Assembly: GCA_018402585.1 (NCBI GenBank)
Contig: JAGYIO010000001.1
Location: forward strand, 62,001-126,000
From: Chthoniobacterales bacterium
Lineage (GTDB): Bacteria > Verrucomicrobiota > Verrucomicrobiia > Chthoniobacterales > JACTMZ01
DNA length: 64,000 bases
Direction of reading: 5' to 3'
Below the pieces are notes generated by a model that saw only the letters and a program-made list of their open reading frames with translations, was not told where the DNA came from and did no database searches. This document shows, piece after piece, positions 22,704 to 33,279 of the stretch (positions are counted from its first letter, which is position 1; each line of letters starts with the position of its first letter). Position numbers and translations under genes: made by a program.

Positions 22704-23596
22704 GCCGCGAAATGATCGTAACCCCGCACCGCACCCAGTCCCTCGGCCACTCCCCGCCCCGCCAACCGGCCGATCCGCGTCAAGCGCACGCGCGGGAATT
22801 TCTTTTTCCACGCCGCCTCGAGTCGCGCCGCCGCGCGCGGCGCCACGGCAAAAAGCAACTCGAAGTCCTCCCCGTCGCCCAACGCCTGCCGCACCGGAAC
22901 TCCGCGCCGCCGCGGGACACTCGACGGATCCACCACGAAGCCGGTCCCGCTCGCCGCTGCCAGGCGCGGCAGGTCGGCGGCCAGACCATCACTCAAATCC
23001 AGCATGGCCCGCGGACGGAAATGGGCCACCAACCACCGTGCTTCCTCCACCCGCGGACGAAAGCGCAAATGCCAGCCGGAAGCCAGCGAACCGCCCAGCG
23101 TCCCGGTGACAAAAAGCAAGTCACCGGCGCGACCGCCGGCGCGGCGCACCATATCCTTGGCTCGCACTTCGCCGGTCAGGGTCACGCTGATCACGGCCGG
23201 TCCGTCGGTGCCGGCCAACTCGCCACCGACCAGATCAAAGCCATATTCGCGCGCCGCCTTTTCCAGGCCGCGGTAAAGATCGTCAATCCAGCGCCCGGTT
23301 TGCCCCCGCCGCAAGACGCACGTCACCAACGCAAAACGCGGCACCCCGCCGCAGGCCGCCAGGTCGCTCACCGCGCGGCAGGCCGCTTTCCAGCCGACCG
23401 CCCGCGCCGACTCCCGCGGGAGAAAATGCCGTCCCTCGACCACGCAATCCGTCTTGAGCAAAGTGAGAAAACCGCGCCGCCCGCCGCGCACCGCGGCGCA
23501 ATCATCGCCGATCCCCGTTTGCACCGCGGCGGACGGACGGCGCAGCAAACGCTGAAGGCGCGCCACGACGGCATCTTCTACGACGGATTTGCTCAC
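22700..23596 (-). CDS. thiL: thiamine-monophosphate kinase
   Basis: GTG start; TGIGDDCAAV...LLKTDCVVEGRHF...AVSDLAACGGVPRFALV...MLDLSDGLAADLPRLA. Confidence 0.93.
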   Translation of the reverse strand: MSKSVVEDAVVARLQRLLRRPSAAVQTGIGDDCAAVRGGRRGFLTLLKTDCVVEGRHFLPRESARAVGWKAACRAVSDLAACGGVPRFALVTCVLRRGQTGRWIDDLYRGLEKAAREYGFDLVGGELAGTDGPAVISVTLTGEVRAKDMVRRAGGRAGDLLFVTGTLGGSLASGWHLRFRPRVEEARWLVAHFRPRAMLDLSDGLAADLPRLAAASGTGFVVDPSSVPRRRGVPVRQALGDGEDFELLFAVAPRAAARLEAAWKKKFPRVRLTRIGRLAGRGVAEGLGAVRGYDHFAA

Positions 23597-24387
23597 AGGA
23601 AAAACATGATGGCCGTGACCGACACCGCGTTGAAAACCGCATGCATGATCATCGGCACCAACAAGCTGCCGGACTTCTCGTAGGCCAGCCCGAGGCACGC
23701 CGCGAGGGTGAACAAAGCCGGCAACGACCCGGCATGACCGTGCAACGCGGCGAAAAGCAGACTGGTCAGTCCCAGCGAGAAGAGCGGACCGACGTAACGC
23801 TTGCCCACCGGATAAAGATAGCCGCGGAAAATCACCTCCTCGGCCACCGGCGCGACAATGATGGCCATGACCATCACCGCGATCCGGTCGCGCGGCGATT
23901 CGGCCTCCTGCAAGAATTTCACCACGTCCTGCGCGCTCACCTCACCGCCGGACGCGCTGTAAACCATGGCCTGCACCAGCATGAGCACCGGATAAGCCGC
24001 GGCCAGCGCGAGCAAAGCCCGGCCAAGCAGCGGGAAAAACTTTTCCCCGCCCATCCCGAAAACTTCAACCGGCGAGACCTTGCGGTAAATGAGCAGGCCG
24101 AGCAGAAAAAGCACGATCGCCCCGTAAACCGCCGCGCCGCTCAGCACATGGCCGAATTCCACCGCGCGCTCGCCTTCCTGGGTCAGCGCATCATGTCCGA
24201 GCAAGACAAACCAAGCCGCCAAGACCAGCGCGACCAGACCGTCCAACCCGCTGACCCAACGGTCTTCGACCCGCCCGCCGTGCTCGACCAGCACCCGCCG
24301 CGCCAGCGGCAGATAGTAGCGCAACCCCGCCGCGGTCAGCACGACCAGCACCACGAAAGCCGCCCAGAACGCCACGCCGTTCACCAC
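23593..24387 (-). CDS. CPBP-family intramembrane glutamic endopeptidase-like protein
   Basis: PVAEEVIFRGYLYP...LLFAALHGHAGSLPALF...MHAVFNAV. Confidence 0.87.
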   Translation of the reverse strand: MVNGVAFWAAFVVLVVLTAAGLRYYLPLARRVLVEHGGRVEDRWVSGLDGLVALVLAAWFVLLGHDALTQEGERAVEFGHVLSGAAVYGAIVLFLLGLLIYRKVSPVEVFGMGGEKFFPLLGRALLALAAAYPVLMLVQAMVYSASGGEVSAQDVVKFLQEAESPRDRIAVMVMAIIVAPVAEEVIFRGYLYPVGKRYVGPLFSLGLTSLLFAALHGHAGSLPALFTLAACLGLAYEKSGSLLVPMIMHAVFNAVSVTAIMFFL

Positions 24388-25382
24388 GCGTAAAATTCCG
24401 GCAACAGGTAAGCGCGCCCCGGTTGCAGGCGGAAGTTCGGACCCGGTGCCAACTGCACCTCCACTTTCGACTGCGCCCCCGCGCCGAGTAGCCGCAGCAA
24501 CCGCTGGAAGTTCAGCCCCGATTGGTAGCGGATCACCCCGGCCTCGGGCGCGTCGGCCAGCACCCGGGCTTTGTCATAGGCATCCTCGATGTAACCCAGC
24601 TGATCGACCAGCCCCGCCTCCTTGGCATCTTTGCCCGTCAGGATGCGCCCGTCGGCGAAAGTGTCGCGCAGTTTGTCCGCATCCTGGCCGCGCGCCAAAG
24701 CCACGATGCCGAGGAAGCGCTCGTAGACCTGCTTGACCATGCCCTCGACATAAGCGCTCTCTTCGGGCGTCATCGGACGCGAACCGCTCAGCATATCTTT
24801 GAATTTGCCGCTTTTGAAAACCACCGCGTCCAGCCCGACCTTGTCGAAAAGCCCTTCGTAATTGAGCGACTGGATGATCACGCCGATGCTCCCGGTGAAG
24901 GTTGTCTCGTTGGCCACAATCCAGTCGGCCGCGCAGGCGACGTAATACGCGCCCGACGCGCCGAGCGAACTCATCGCCACCACGACCGGCTTCTTTTTCT
25001 GCACCTTGGCCACTTCGTGGTAAATGATGTCGGACGCCGTGACCTCGCCGCCAGGCGAGTCGACCGCCAGCACGATGGCTTTGACCTCGTCGTCATCCAG
25101 CGCGTTCTGCAGCGCGCCCTTGATCTCATCCACCATCGACGTGCCCCACTCGGTCGTGTCGTCAGTGTAGATCACGCCCTGCACGGGAATGACCGCAATC
25201 TTGCCGCCCCCCGCCTGACCGTCCTCCACCACCACCTCGGAAAGCGCGGGCGCCCGGAAGCTCCGCATGGCCAAACCCTCCGCTTCGGTCGCCCCGACAA
25301 GCGCGAACAGCACAAGGTTGAAAAAGAGGCTGGCGCACAAAGCGAGAAAAACCGCCAGCAAGGCACATCCGGATTTCTTCAT
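24381..25382 (-). CDS. sppA: signal peptide peptidase SppA
   Basis: IAVIPVQGVIYTDD...AIVLAVDSPGGEVTASDIIYHEV...MSSLGASGAYYVACAADWIVANETTFTGSIGVI. Confidence 0.92.
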   Translation of the reverse strand: MKKSGCALLAVFLALCASLFFNLVLFALVGATEAEGLAMRSFRAPALSEVVVEDGQAGGGKIAVIPVQGVIYTDDTTEWGTSMVDEIKGALQNALDDDEVKAIVLAVDSPGGEVTASDIIYHEVAKVQKKKPVVVAMSSLGASGAYYVACAADWIVANETTFTGSIGVIIQSLNYEGLFDKVGLDAVVFKSGKFKDMLSGSRPMTPEESAYVEGMVKQVYERFLGIVALARGQDADKLRDTFADGRILTGKDAKEAGLVDQLGYIEDAYDKARVLADAPEAGVIRYQSGLNFQRLLRLLGAGAQSKVEVQLAPGPNFRLQPGRAYLLPEFYAW

Positions 25383-25481
25383 GGCCCCAACATTGCCGAG
25401 CCCCGCCCCCAAGACAAGCCGCCGCGCGGCGTTTCCCGTTGGACAACGACCGCACCCCCGTGCCATCTTCCCGATTCTATT

Positions 25482-25563
25482 GCTCACGTGGCGGAACTGG
25501 CAGACGCGTGCGTCTCAGAAGCGCATGGGGTGACCCGTGGAGGTTCGAGTCCTCTCGTGAGCA
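25482..25563 (+). tRNA. tRNA-Leu (anticodon CAG)
   Basis: GCTCACG acceptor pairs with CGTGAGC; anticodon arm TGCGT-CTCAGAA-GCGCA; long variable arm; GGTTCGAGTCC T-arm; CCA not encoded. Confidence 0.93.
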
Positions 25564-25572
25564 TATCTTCCG

Positions 25573-26247
25573 ATGCAAAACCCCGCCCAGGTCCGCGGCA
25601 TTTTCAGTCGCATCGCCCCACGCTACGACCTGGCCAACCATCTGCTCTCCGGCGGCCTCGACTTCCTCTGGCGCGCCCGCGCCGTGCGTCTTGTCGCGCC
25701 GTGGCGACCCCGCACCATCCTCGACCTCGCCACGGGCAGCGGTGACCTCGCCCTCGCCCTGCAAAAAAAACTCCCTCAGGCTCGCATTGTCGGCGCCGAC
25801 TTCTGCCTCCCCATGCTGCAAGTCGCCGCCGGCAAAGGCCTCCACCCGCTCGTCGCCGCCGACGGCACCCGCCTCCCCTTTGCCGACGCCTCCTTCGAGG
25901 CCGTGACCGTCGCCTTCGGCCTGCGCAACATGGAGTCCTGGCCCGGTGCCCTGCGCGAAATGTCCCGCGTCCTCCACCCCGGCGGACACCTCCTCCTCCT
26001 CGACTTCTCCCTCCCGCGTCCCCCGCTCGACAAAATCTACCGCCTCTACCTCCACCGCATCCTCCCCCTCATCGCCGGTCTCCTCACCAACCACCGCGCC
26101 GGCTACGAATACCTCGGCGCATCCATCGAAACCTTCCCCTCCGGCCAAGCCATGCTCGACCTCCTCTCCTCCCAAGGCTTCTCCGCCCCCCAAGCCTACG
26201 CCCTCGCCGCCGGCATCGTCACCATCTACACCGCCGAAAAGCCATGA
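25573..26247 (+). CDS. ubiE: demethylmenaquinone/ubiquinone C-methyltransferase (UbiE/MenG)
   Basis: VRGIFSRIAPRYDLANHLLSGGLDFLWR...ILDLATGSGDLAL...AFGLRNMESWPGALREMSRVLHPGGHLLLLDFS. Confidence 0.93.
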   Translation: MQNPAQVRGIFSRIAPRYDLANHLLSGGLDFLWRARAVRLVAPWRPRTILDLATGSGDLALALQKKLPQARIVGADFCLPMLQVAAGKGLHPLVAADGTRLPFADASFEAVTVAFGLRNMESWPGALREMSRVLHPGGHLLLLDFSLPRPPLDKIYRLYLHRILPLIAGLLTNHRAGYEYLGASIETFPSGQAMLDLLSSQGFSAPQAYALAAGIVTIYTAEKP

Positions 26248-27182
26248 GTCCCATCACCTTCACCCCCCTCTACCAAGAACGTCTCTGGGGCGGCCGCACT
26301 TTCTCTTCCCAACTCTCCCGCGCCCTCCCCGGCCACCAACCCATCGGCGAAGCTTGGGAAATCGTCGACCGCCCCGAAGCCCAAAGCGTCATCGCCACCG
26401 GCCCCCACCGCGGACGCACCCTCCACCATCTCTGGACCCACCACCGCGCCGAAATCTTCGGCCCCCGCCACGCGTCCGCCGGCCCACGCTTCCCGCTGCT
26501 CGGCAAACTCCTCGACGCCCGCGACCGCCTCTCGGTGCAAGTCCACCCGCCCGCCGACCTCGCCCCGCAACTCGGCGGCGAGCCCAAGACCGAAATGTGG
26601 TATTTCCTGGCCTGCGATCCCGGCAGCCGCATCTACGCCGGACTCGCCCCCGGCACGACCCGCGCATCGTTCGAGGAAAAACTCCGCCACGGCACGATCG
26701 AAGAATGCCTCCACGTCCTCCCCACCCGCGAGGGGGACAGCATCTTCATCCCCAGCGGACGCCTCCACGCCATCGGCGAAGGCAACCTCATCGTCGAAAT
26801 CCAGCAGAACAGCGACACCACCTACCGCGTCTTCGACTGGAACCGCACCGGTCTCGACGGCCAACCCCGCGCCCTCCACCTCGAAGAATCTCTCCTCTCC
26901 ACCGACTTCCACGACTTTGCCCCGCCCCTCGCCCACCTCGAGTCGGGCCTCCTCGCCGCCTGCAATCACTTCCGCGTGGAGAAAAAAATCCTCACCTCCC
27001 GGCAAGATCTCCGCCCCCCCGGCGACTTCGCCCTCATCACCGTGGTTGGCGGACGCGCCACCTGCGCCGAACAAACCTTCCAACCGGGCGACTTTTTCCT
27101 CCTCCCCGCAACCGACGCTCCCCCCGTCGCCGCTTCTGCTCGCGAGTGCACCGTCCTCGTCACCACCCTCCCCCACTTGTAG
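26244..27182 (+). CDS. manA: class I mannose-6-phosphate isomerase
   Basis: PLYQERLWGGRTFS...LLGKLLDARDRLSVQVHPPADLAPQLGGEPKTEMWYFL...IPSGRLHAIGEGNLIVEIQQNSDTTYRVFDW. Confidence 0.92.
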   Translation: MSPITFTPLYQERLWGGRTFSSQLSRALPGHQPIGEAWEIVDRPEAQSVIATGPHRGRTLHHLWTHHRAEIFGPRHASAGPRFPLLGKLLDARDRLSVQVHPPADLAPQLGGEPKTEMWYFLACDPGSRIYAGLAPGTTRASFEEKLRHGTIEECLHVLPTREGDSIFIPSGRLHAIGEGNLIVEIQQNSDTTYRVFDWNRTGLDGQPRALHLEESLLSTDFHDFAPPLAHLESGLLAACNHFRVEKKILTSRQDLRPPGDFALITVVGGRATCAEQTFQPGDFFLLPATDAPPVAASARECTVLVTTLPHL

Positions 27183-27203
27183 CGGCGGTCACCGACCGCC
27201 GCT
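27179..27203 (+). repeat. REP-like hairpin with 5' GTAG; its TAG is the manA stop codon
   Basis: GTAGCGGCGGTCACCGACCGCCGCT, 10-bp perfect stem with ACC loop. Confidence 0.7.
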
Positions 27204-27213
27204 GCAACCTCAC

Positions 27214-29436
27214 TCAAGTTTCAAGTTTCATCCCTCCGCCCTCTCTTTTTCCCCCTTCCCGCAGCCGCGCGAGCAACCCCCCGTGCCGCCGCCGCGTGTC
27301 GTTCTGCCGCACCGCCGTGGCCAACGCCTTCCGCTGACCCGCCACCACCACGAGCCGCTTGCCCCGGGTGATCGCGGTGTAAAGCAGGTTGCGCTGCAAG
27401 AGGAGGAAATGCTGCATGGCCAGCGGGATCACCACCGCGGGAAATTCCGACCCCTGGCTCTTGTGGATGCTGATCGCATAGGCCGGCTCCACCTCGTCGA
27501 GTTCGTTGAACTCGTAAACCGCCCGCCGCCCGTCGAACTCGATCGCCACCTGACGCTCCTCCACATCGATCGCCATGATCCTCCCGATGTCGCCATTGAA
27601 GACATCTTTGTCATAGTTGTTCCGCGTCTGCAGGACCTTGTCCCCCACCCGGAACTTCGTGCCGAACCGCTCCACTTCCGCCCGGTCCGCCCGCGGCGGG
27701 TTGAGCGCCGCCTGCAGCGACGCGTTTAGTTCCCGGATCCCCAGACTCCCCCGGTGCATCGGCACCAGCACCTGGATGTCGCGCAGCGGATCCAGCCCGA
27801 CCCGCCGCGGAATTTCCTCCTTGACCAACCGCAAGACCAGCTTGGCAATCTCCTCCGGTTCCTCGCGGTGCAGGAAGGCAAAGTCCGTATTCTTCTCCCC
27901 CGCCTCCTCCGGCACCCGCCCGTGCCGCACGTCGTGTGCCGCCCGCACGATGCGGCTGGCCTCGGCCTGACGGAAAATTTCCGTCAACCGCACCGACCGC
28001 ACCGCGCCGCTGGCCAGCAGGTCGGACAAAATCGCCCCCGGCCCCACGCTCGGCAACTGGTCCGGATCGCCCACCAGCACGAGCGACCCGTGCGGCGGCA
28101 GCGCGCGGCACAAAGCCGCCATGAGCGGCACATCGACCATGGAAAATTCGTCGACCACCACGAGGTCCGTATCGAGCGGATGCTGCTTGCCGCGCTTGAA
28201 TCCGCCGGACGGCAACACTTCCAGCAACCGGTGGATGGTCTGCGCCGCGCAGCCCGTCGATTCCCCCATCCGCTTGGCCGCCCGTCCGGTCGGTGCGCAG
28301 AGCAGGAACCGCACCTTCTTGGCCGCGAGAATTTTCAAAAGGCTGTCGAGCAACGTCGTCTTGCCCACGCCCGGACCACCCGTCACCACCACCAACCGCA
28401 CCCCCAGCACGGTGCGCAGGGCTTCCATCTGACTCGGTGAAAGCGTCTTGCCCGTCTTCTCCTCCACCCACCCGAGCGCTTTGTCGAACTCGATGCCCGG
28501 ATAATTCGCCGGCTGTGCCGCCAACCGCGTCAGCGTCTCGGCGATCGTCGACTCCGCCGCCCGCAAGGCCGGCAGAAACACCATGGTCTCACTCCCGATC
28601 TCCTCGATCGTCAATTGTCCGTCCGCCACCTCGCGTTCCAGCGCCCCGGACACCACCGCTTCATCGACCCCCAGCAACTCCGCCGCCGCCGCGAGCAACA
28701 TGGCCCGCGGCAACGCCGTGTGTCCCTCGCCCGTGGCCTCGGAAAGCACATGCTGCAAACCGCCCCGCGCCCGCAAAATCGAATCATGACCGAACCCGAG
28801 TTTCTGCCCGACCGCATCGGCCGTTTTGAAACCGATGCCCGGAATATCCCGCGCCAGCAGATACGGATTGGCCCGCACCCGCGCGATCGCCTCCTCGCCG
28901 TAAAGTTTGAAAACCCGCAACGCTCGGCTCGTGCTGATCCCGTGGCTGTGCAGGAAGACCATGATGTCGCGCACCACGCGCTGCTCGGCCCACGCCCCCT
29001 TGATCTGCTGACGCCGCCCCTCGCCGATCCCCTCCACCTCCTGCAGCCGCGCCGACGCACTCTCGATCACGTCGAAAATTTTCTCCCCGAACTTCGCCAC
29101 CATCTTCTTCGCGTAAACCGGACCAATCCCGCGGATCAATCCGCTGCCGAGATATTTTTCGATGCCTTCGAGCGAGGTCGGCGCCTGACACCGGATATTC
29201 GTCGCGCGCAATTGCATCCCGTGCTCGCGATTGCGTTCCCACCGCCCCTCCGCCGTGATCCACTCGCCGGGCGACACCGCGGCCACCACCCCGACCACCG
29301 CCACCAAATCCCGCCGCCCCTTAACCTTCACCTTGAGCACGGCAAAACCCGTGTCCTCGTTGTGGAACGTAACCCGTTCGACCAACCCGGAAAGCCCGTC
29401 GGCCGGTGCCGTTTGCTCAGAAGCCATCGCCCCCAT
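27214..29436 (-). CDS. recD2: RecD2/YrrC-type ATP-dependent DNA helicase
   Basis: SGLVERVTFHNEDTGFAVLKVKVKG...VVTGGPGVGKTTLLDSLLKIL...VVDEFSMVDVPLM...LVGDPDQLPSVGPG...AYAISIHKSQGSEFPAVVIPL. Confidence 0.94.
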   Translation of the reverse strand: MGAMASEQTAPADGLSGLVERVTFHNEDTGFAVLKVKVKGRRDLVAVVGVVAAVSPGEWITAEGRWERNREHGMQLRATNIRCQAPTSLEGIEKYLGSGLIRGIGPVYAKKMVAKFGEKIFDVIESASARLQEVEGIGEGRRQQIKGAWAEQRVVRDIMVFLHSHGISTSRALRVFKLYGEEAIARVRANPYLLARDIPGIGFKTADAVGQKLGFGHDSILRARGGLQHVLSEATGEGHTALPRAMLLAAAAELLGVDEAVVSGALEREVADGQLTIEEIGSETMVFLPALRAAESTIAETLTRLAAQPANYPGIEFDKALGWVEEKTGKTLSPSQMEALRTVLGVRLVVVTGGPGVGKTTLLDSLLKILAAKKVRFLLCAPTGRAAKRMGESTGCAAQTIHRLLEVLPSGGFKRGKQHPLDTDLVVVDEFSMVDVPLMAALCRALPPHGSLVLVGDPDQLPSVGPGAILSDLLASGAVRSVRLTEIFRQAEASRIVRAAHDVRHGRVPEEAGEKNTDFAFLHREEPEEIAKLVLRLVKEEIPRRVGLDPLRDIQVLVPMHRGSLGIRELNASLQAALNPPRADRAEVERFGTKFRVGDKVLQTRNNYDKDVFNGDIGRIMAIDVEERQVAIEFDGRRAVYEFNELDEVEPAYAISIHKSQGSEFPAVVIPLAMQHFLLLQRNLLYTAITRGKRLVVVAGQRKALATAVRQNDTRRRHGGLLARLREGGKREGGGMKLET

Positions 29437-29521
29437 CCTGCCCGTCGCCCCCGCCCGCCGCAAGCGGACGGCTTTTGCTTGCCAACCACCCGCCGTGGCG
29501 GCTAATTTACTCGGCTCTTCA

Positions 29522-29746
29522 ATGAAAGCCGGTATCCATCCTGAATACGCCGAAACGACGATCACCTGCACCTGCGGGGCCGTTTACCACACCCGCTCGA
29601 CCCGCCGGAACATCAAGATCGGCATCTGCGCGGCCTGCCACCCTTTCTTCACCGGCGAACAGAAGTTCATCGACACCGCCGGACGCGTCGAGAAATTCAC
29701 CCGCCGCTACGGCACGGTCAAATCCACCCGCGCCCCAAAAGCTTAG
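29522..29746 (+). CDS. rpmE: 50S ribosomal protein L31 (zinc-binding form)
   Basis: MKAGIHPEYAETTITCTCGAVYHTRSTRRNIKIGICAACHPFFTGEQKFIDTAGRVEKFTRRYG. Confidence 0.96.
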   Translation: MKAGIHPEYAETTITCTCGAVYHTRSTRRNIKIGICAACHPFFTGEQKFIDTAGRVEKFTRRYGTVKSTRAPKA

Positions 29747-29806
29747 TTGCTTTGCTCCCCATCCGGTGATCACGCCGCCCCGCGGCCGGTCGCCGTTTTT
29801 CTTTTC

Positions 29807-30883
29807 ATGGATCTCGCGCCGCTCCTTGCCAAAAAACGTGAGCGCCTCGCCGAGTTGGACCAACTCGTCTCCTCCGACGACTTCTTCGCCGACCCCGCCA
29901 AGGCGCGCGACGTGATGCGCGAACAAGCCCGGCTCAAAGAACTCGCCGCCGCCCAAGACGAAGTGCAAAGCCTGCGCACCCGGCTGAACGAAAACAGCGA
30001 ACTCGCCAGCAGTCCCGATCCCGAGATGGCCGAACTCGCCGCGGCCGAAATCCCGCAGCTCAAAGCACGCCTCGCCGTCCTCGACCGCGACATCCAATTC
30101 GCCCTCCTCCCGCCCGACGATGCCGAAGACCGCAACGCCATGGTGGAAATACGCGCCGGCACCGGCGGTGACGAAGCCGCCCTTTTCGCCGCCGACCTTT
30201 ACCGCATGTATCAGCGCTACACCGAAGCGCAGGGCCTCAGCCTCGAGTCCGTCGACTCCAGCCCGTCCGGCCTCGGCGGTTTCAAAGAAATCATCTTCAA
30301 AGTCACCGGCCACGCCGTCTTCCGCCGCCTGCGCTACGAAAGCGGCGTCCACCGCGTGCAACGCGTCCCCGCCACCGAGGCCCAGGGCCGCATCCACACC
30401 TCCACCGCCACCGTCGCCGTCCTCCCCGAAGCGCAGGAAGTCGACCTCGAACTCCGCCCGCAGGACCTCCGCATCGAAGTCTGCCGCTCCGGCGGACCCG
30501 GCGGACAAGGGGTCAACACCACCGACTCCGCCGTCCAGATCCTCCACCTCCCGACCGGAAAAATCGTCCGCTGCCAAGACGGACGCTCGCAGCAGAAAAA
30601 CAAAGCCGCCGCTTTGGAAATCCTCCGCACCCGCCTCCTCGAGGACAAACGCAACGAGGAAGAAGCCAAATACTCGGCCCACCGCCGCAGTCTCATCGGT
30701 CGGGCTGGACGCGAGGAAAAAATCCGCACCTACAATTTCCCGCAGAACCGCATCACCGACCACCGCATCGGCCTCACCCTTTACAATCTCGACCGCGTGA
30801 TCGCAGGCGACCTCGACGAAATGGTCTCCTCCCTCCAACAACGCGACATGGAAGACCGCCTCACCGAAGCCGGCCTTGCCTAA
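29807..30883 (+). CDS. prfA: peptide chain release factor 1
   Basis: EIRAGTGGDEAALFAADLYRMY...ATEAQGRIHTSTATVAVLPE...CRSGGPGGQGVNTTDSAVQILHLPTG. Confidence 0.96.
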   Translation: MDLAPLLAKKRERLAELDQLVSSDDFFADPAKARDVMREQARLKELAAAQDEVQSLRTRLNENSELASSPDPEMAELAAAEIPQLKARLAVLDRDIQFALLPPDDAEDRNAMVEIRAGTGGDEAALFAADLYRMYQRYTEAQGLSLESVDSSPSGLGGFKEIIFKVTGHAVFRRLRYESGVHRVQRVPATEAQGRIHTSTATVAVLPEAQEVDLELRPQDLRIEVCRSGGPGGQGVNTTDSAVQILHLPTGKIVRCQDGRSQQKNKAAALEILRTRLLEDKRNEEEAKYSAHRRSLIGRAGREEKIRTYNFPQNRITDHRIGLTLYNLDRVIAGDLDEMVSSLQQRDMEDRLTEAGLA

Positions 30884-30910
30884 AAAGTGATCACCTCATC
30901 CCGCCGATTG

Positions 30911-31042
30911 CAGGGGGCACGGGCAGCCTGCCCGCCCGTGTGCGGGTCTCGCCCGTCACGACCCCATCAACACCCCCCTGTAGCGTCGCCGTCCCCGGCG
31001 ACGATCCCCGGCGGGGCCCGCCGGCCCCAGCGGGCCGCTGCC
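30911..31042. repeat. cluster of three palindromic elements between prfA and prmC
   Basis: CAGGGGGCACGGGC...; GTAGCGTCGCCGTCCCCGGCGACG at 30980; GGCGGGGCCCGCCGGCCCCAGCGGGCCGCTGCC at 31010. Confidence 0.7.
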
Positions 31043-31052
31043 TTTCCCTCGC

Positions 31053-31896
31053 ATGCCTGAAACCCTCCCACTCTTGGAAGTCCTCCGCGCCACCGAGCGC
31101 TACCTCTCCGACCGCGGGGTGGACAGCCCGCGCCTCAACGCCGAGCACCTCCTCGCCCACGCCCTCGGCCTCAAGCGCATGGAACTCTATCTGCAGTTCG
31201 ACCGCCCGCTGACCGAACCCGAGCGCGCCCCGCTGCGCGAGATGGTCAAACGCCGCGGCGCCCGCGAGCCACTGCAACACATCCTCGGCACCGCCGAATT
31301 CCACGGACGCTCTTTCCTCTCTGACCCACGCGCCCTCGTCCCCCGCCCCGAAACCGAACAACTGGTCGAACTCGCCCTCGAACTTGTCAAGGCGCACGCG
31401 TCACCCGCGATCCTCGACCTCGGCACCGGCAGCGGTGTCATAGTACTCACCGTCGCTCTCGAACTTCCGTCCGCCACCCTCCACGCCACCGACCTCTCGC
31501 CCGACGCCCTCGCCCTCGCCGCCGACAACGCCGCCCGCCACCAACTCACCGGCCGCATCCGCTTCACCCAGACCGACCTCCTCCCGCCGGACGAGACCAA
31601 GTTCGACCTCATCCTGGCCAACCTCCCCTACATTCCAACCGCCGAAATTGCCACCCTCTCCCCGGAAGTCCGCCACGACCCCGCCACCGCGCTCGACGGG
31701 GGCGCCGACGGGCTCGACCTCATCCGCCGCCTCATCGCCGAAGCTCCCGCACGCCTCGCCCCCGGCGGTGCCCTCCTCCTCGAAATCGGCGCCGGCCAAG
31801 CCGATGCCGTCAACGCCCTGCTCTCCGCACTCAAATATCGGGACATTTCCCTCCGTCCGGATTATCAAAACATCCTGCGTTTTGCGGTTGGTTTTC

Positions 31897-31904
<8 letters not shown>
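31053..31904 (+). CDS. prmC: release factor glutamine N5-methyltransferase
   Basis: RLNAEHLLAHALGLKRMELYLQFDRPL...PRPETEQLVELAL...ILDLGTGSGVIVLT...LILANLPYIP. Confidence 0.92.
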
Positions 31905-33156
<1,252 letters not shown>

Positions 33157-33204
33157 ACGGTCAGAGCATGCGTTGCCACCCATGACCACTCATGCATCTC
33201 CGCA

Positions 33205-33270
33205 GGTAGGGACGAGCGGACCGCTCGTCCGCCTCGTTTCATCCGGGCACGCGAGCCGCGTGCCCCTACC
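33205..33270. repeat. palindromic doublet (BIME-like) with GGTAGGG...CCCTACC ends
   Basis: GGTAGGGACGAGCGGACCGCTCGTCCGCCTCGTTTCATCCGGGCACGCGAGCCGCGTGCCCCTACC; two 9-bp stems; GTAG/CTAC termini. Confidence 0.8.
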
Positions 33271-33279
33271 TTGACCGCC

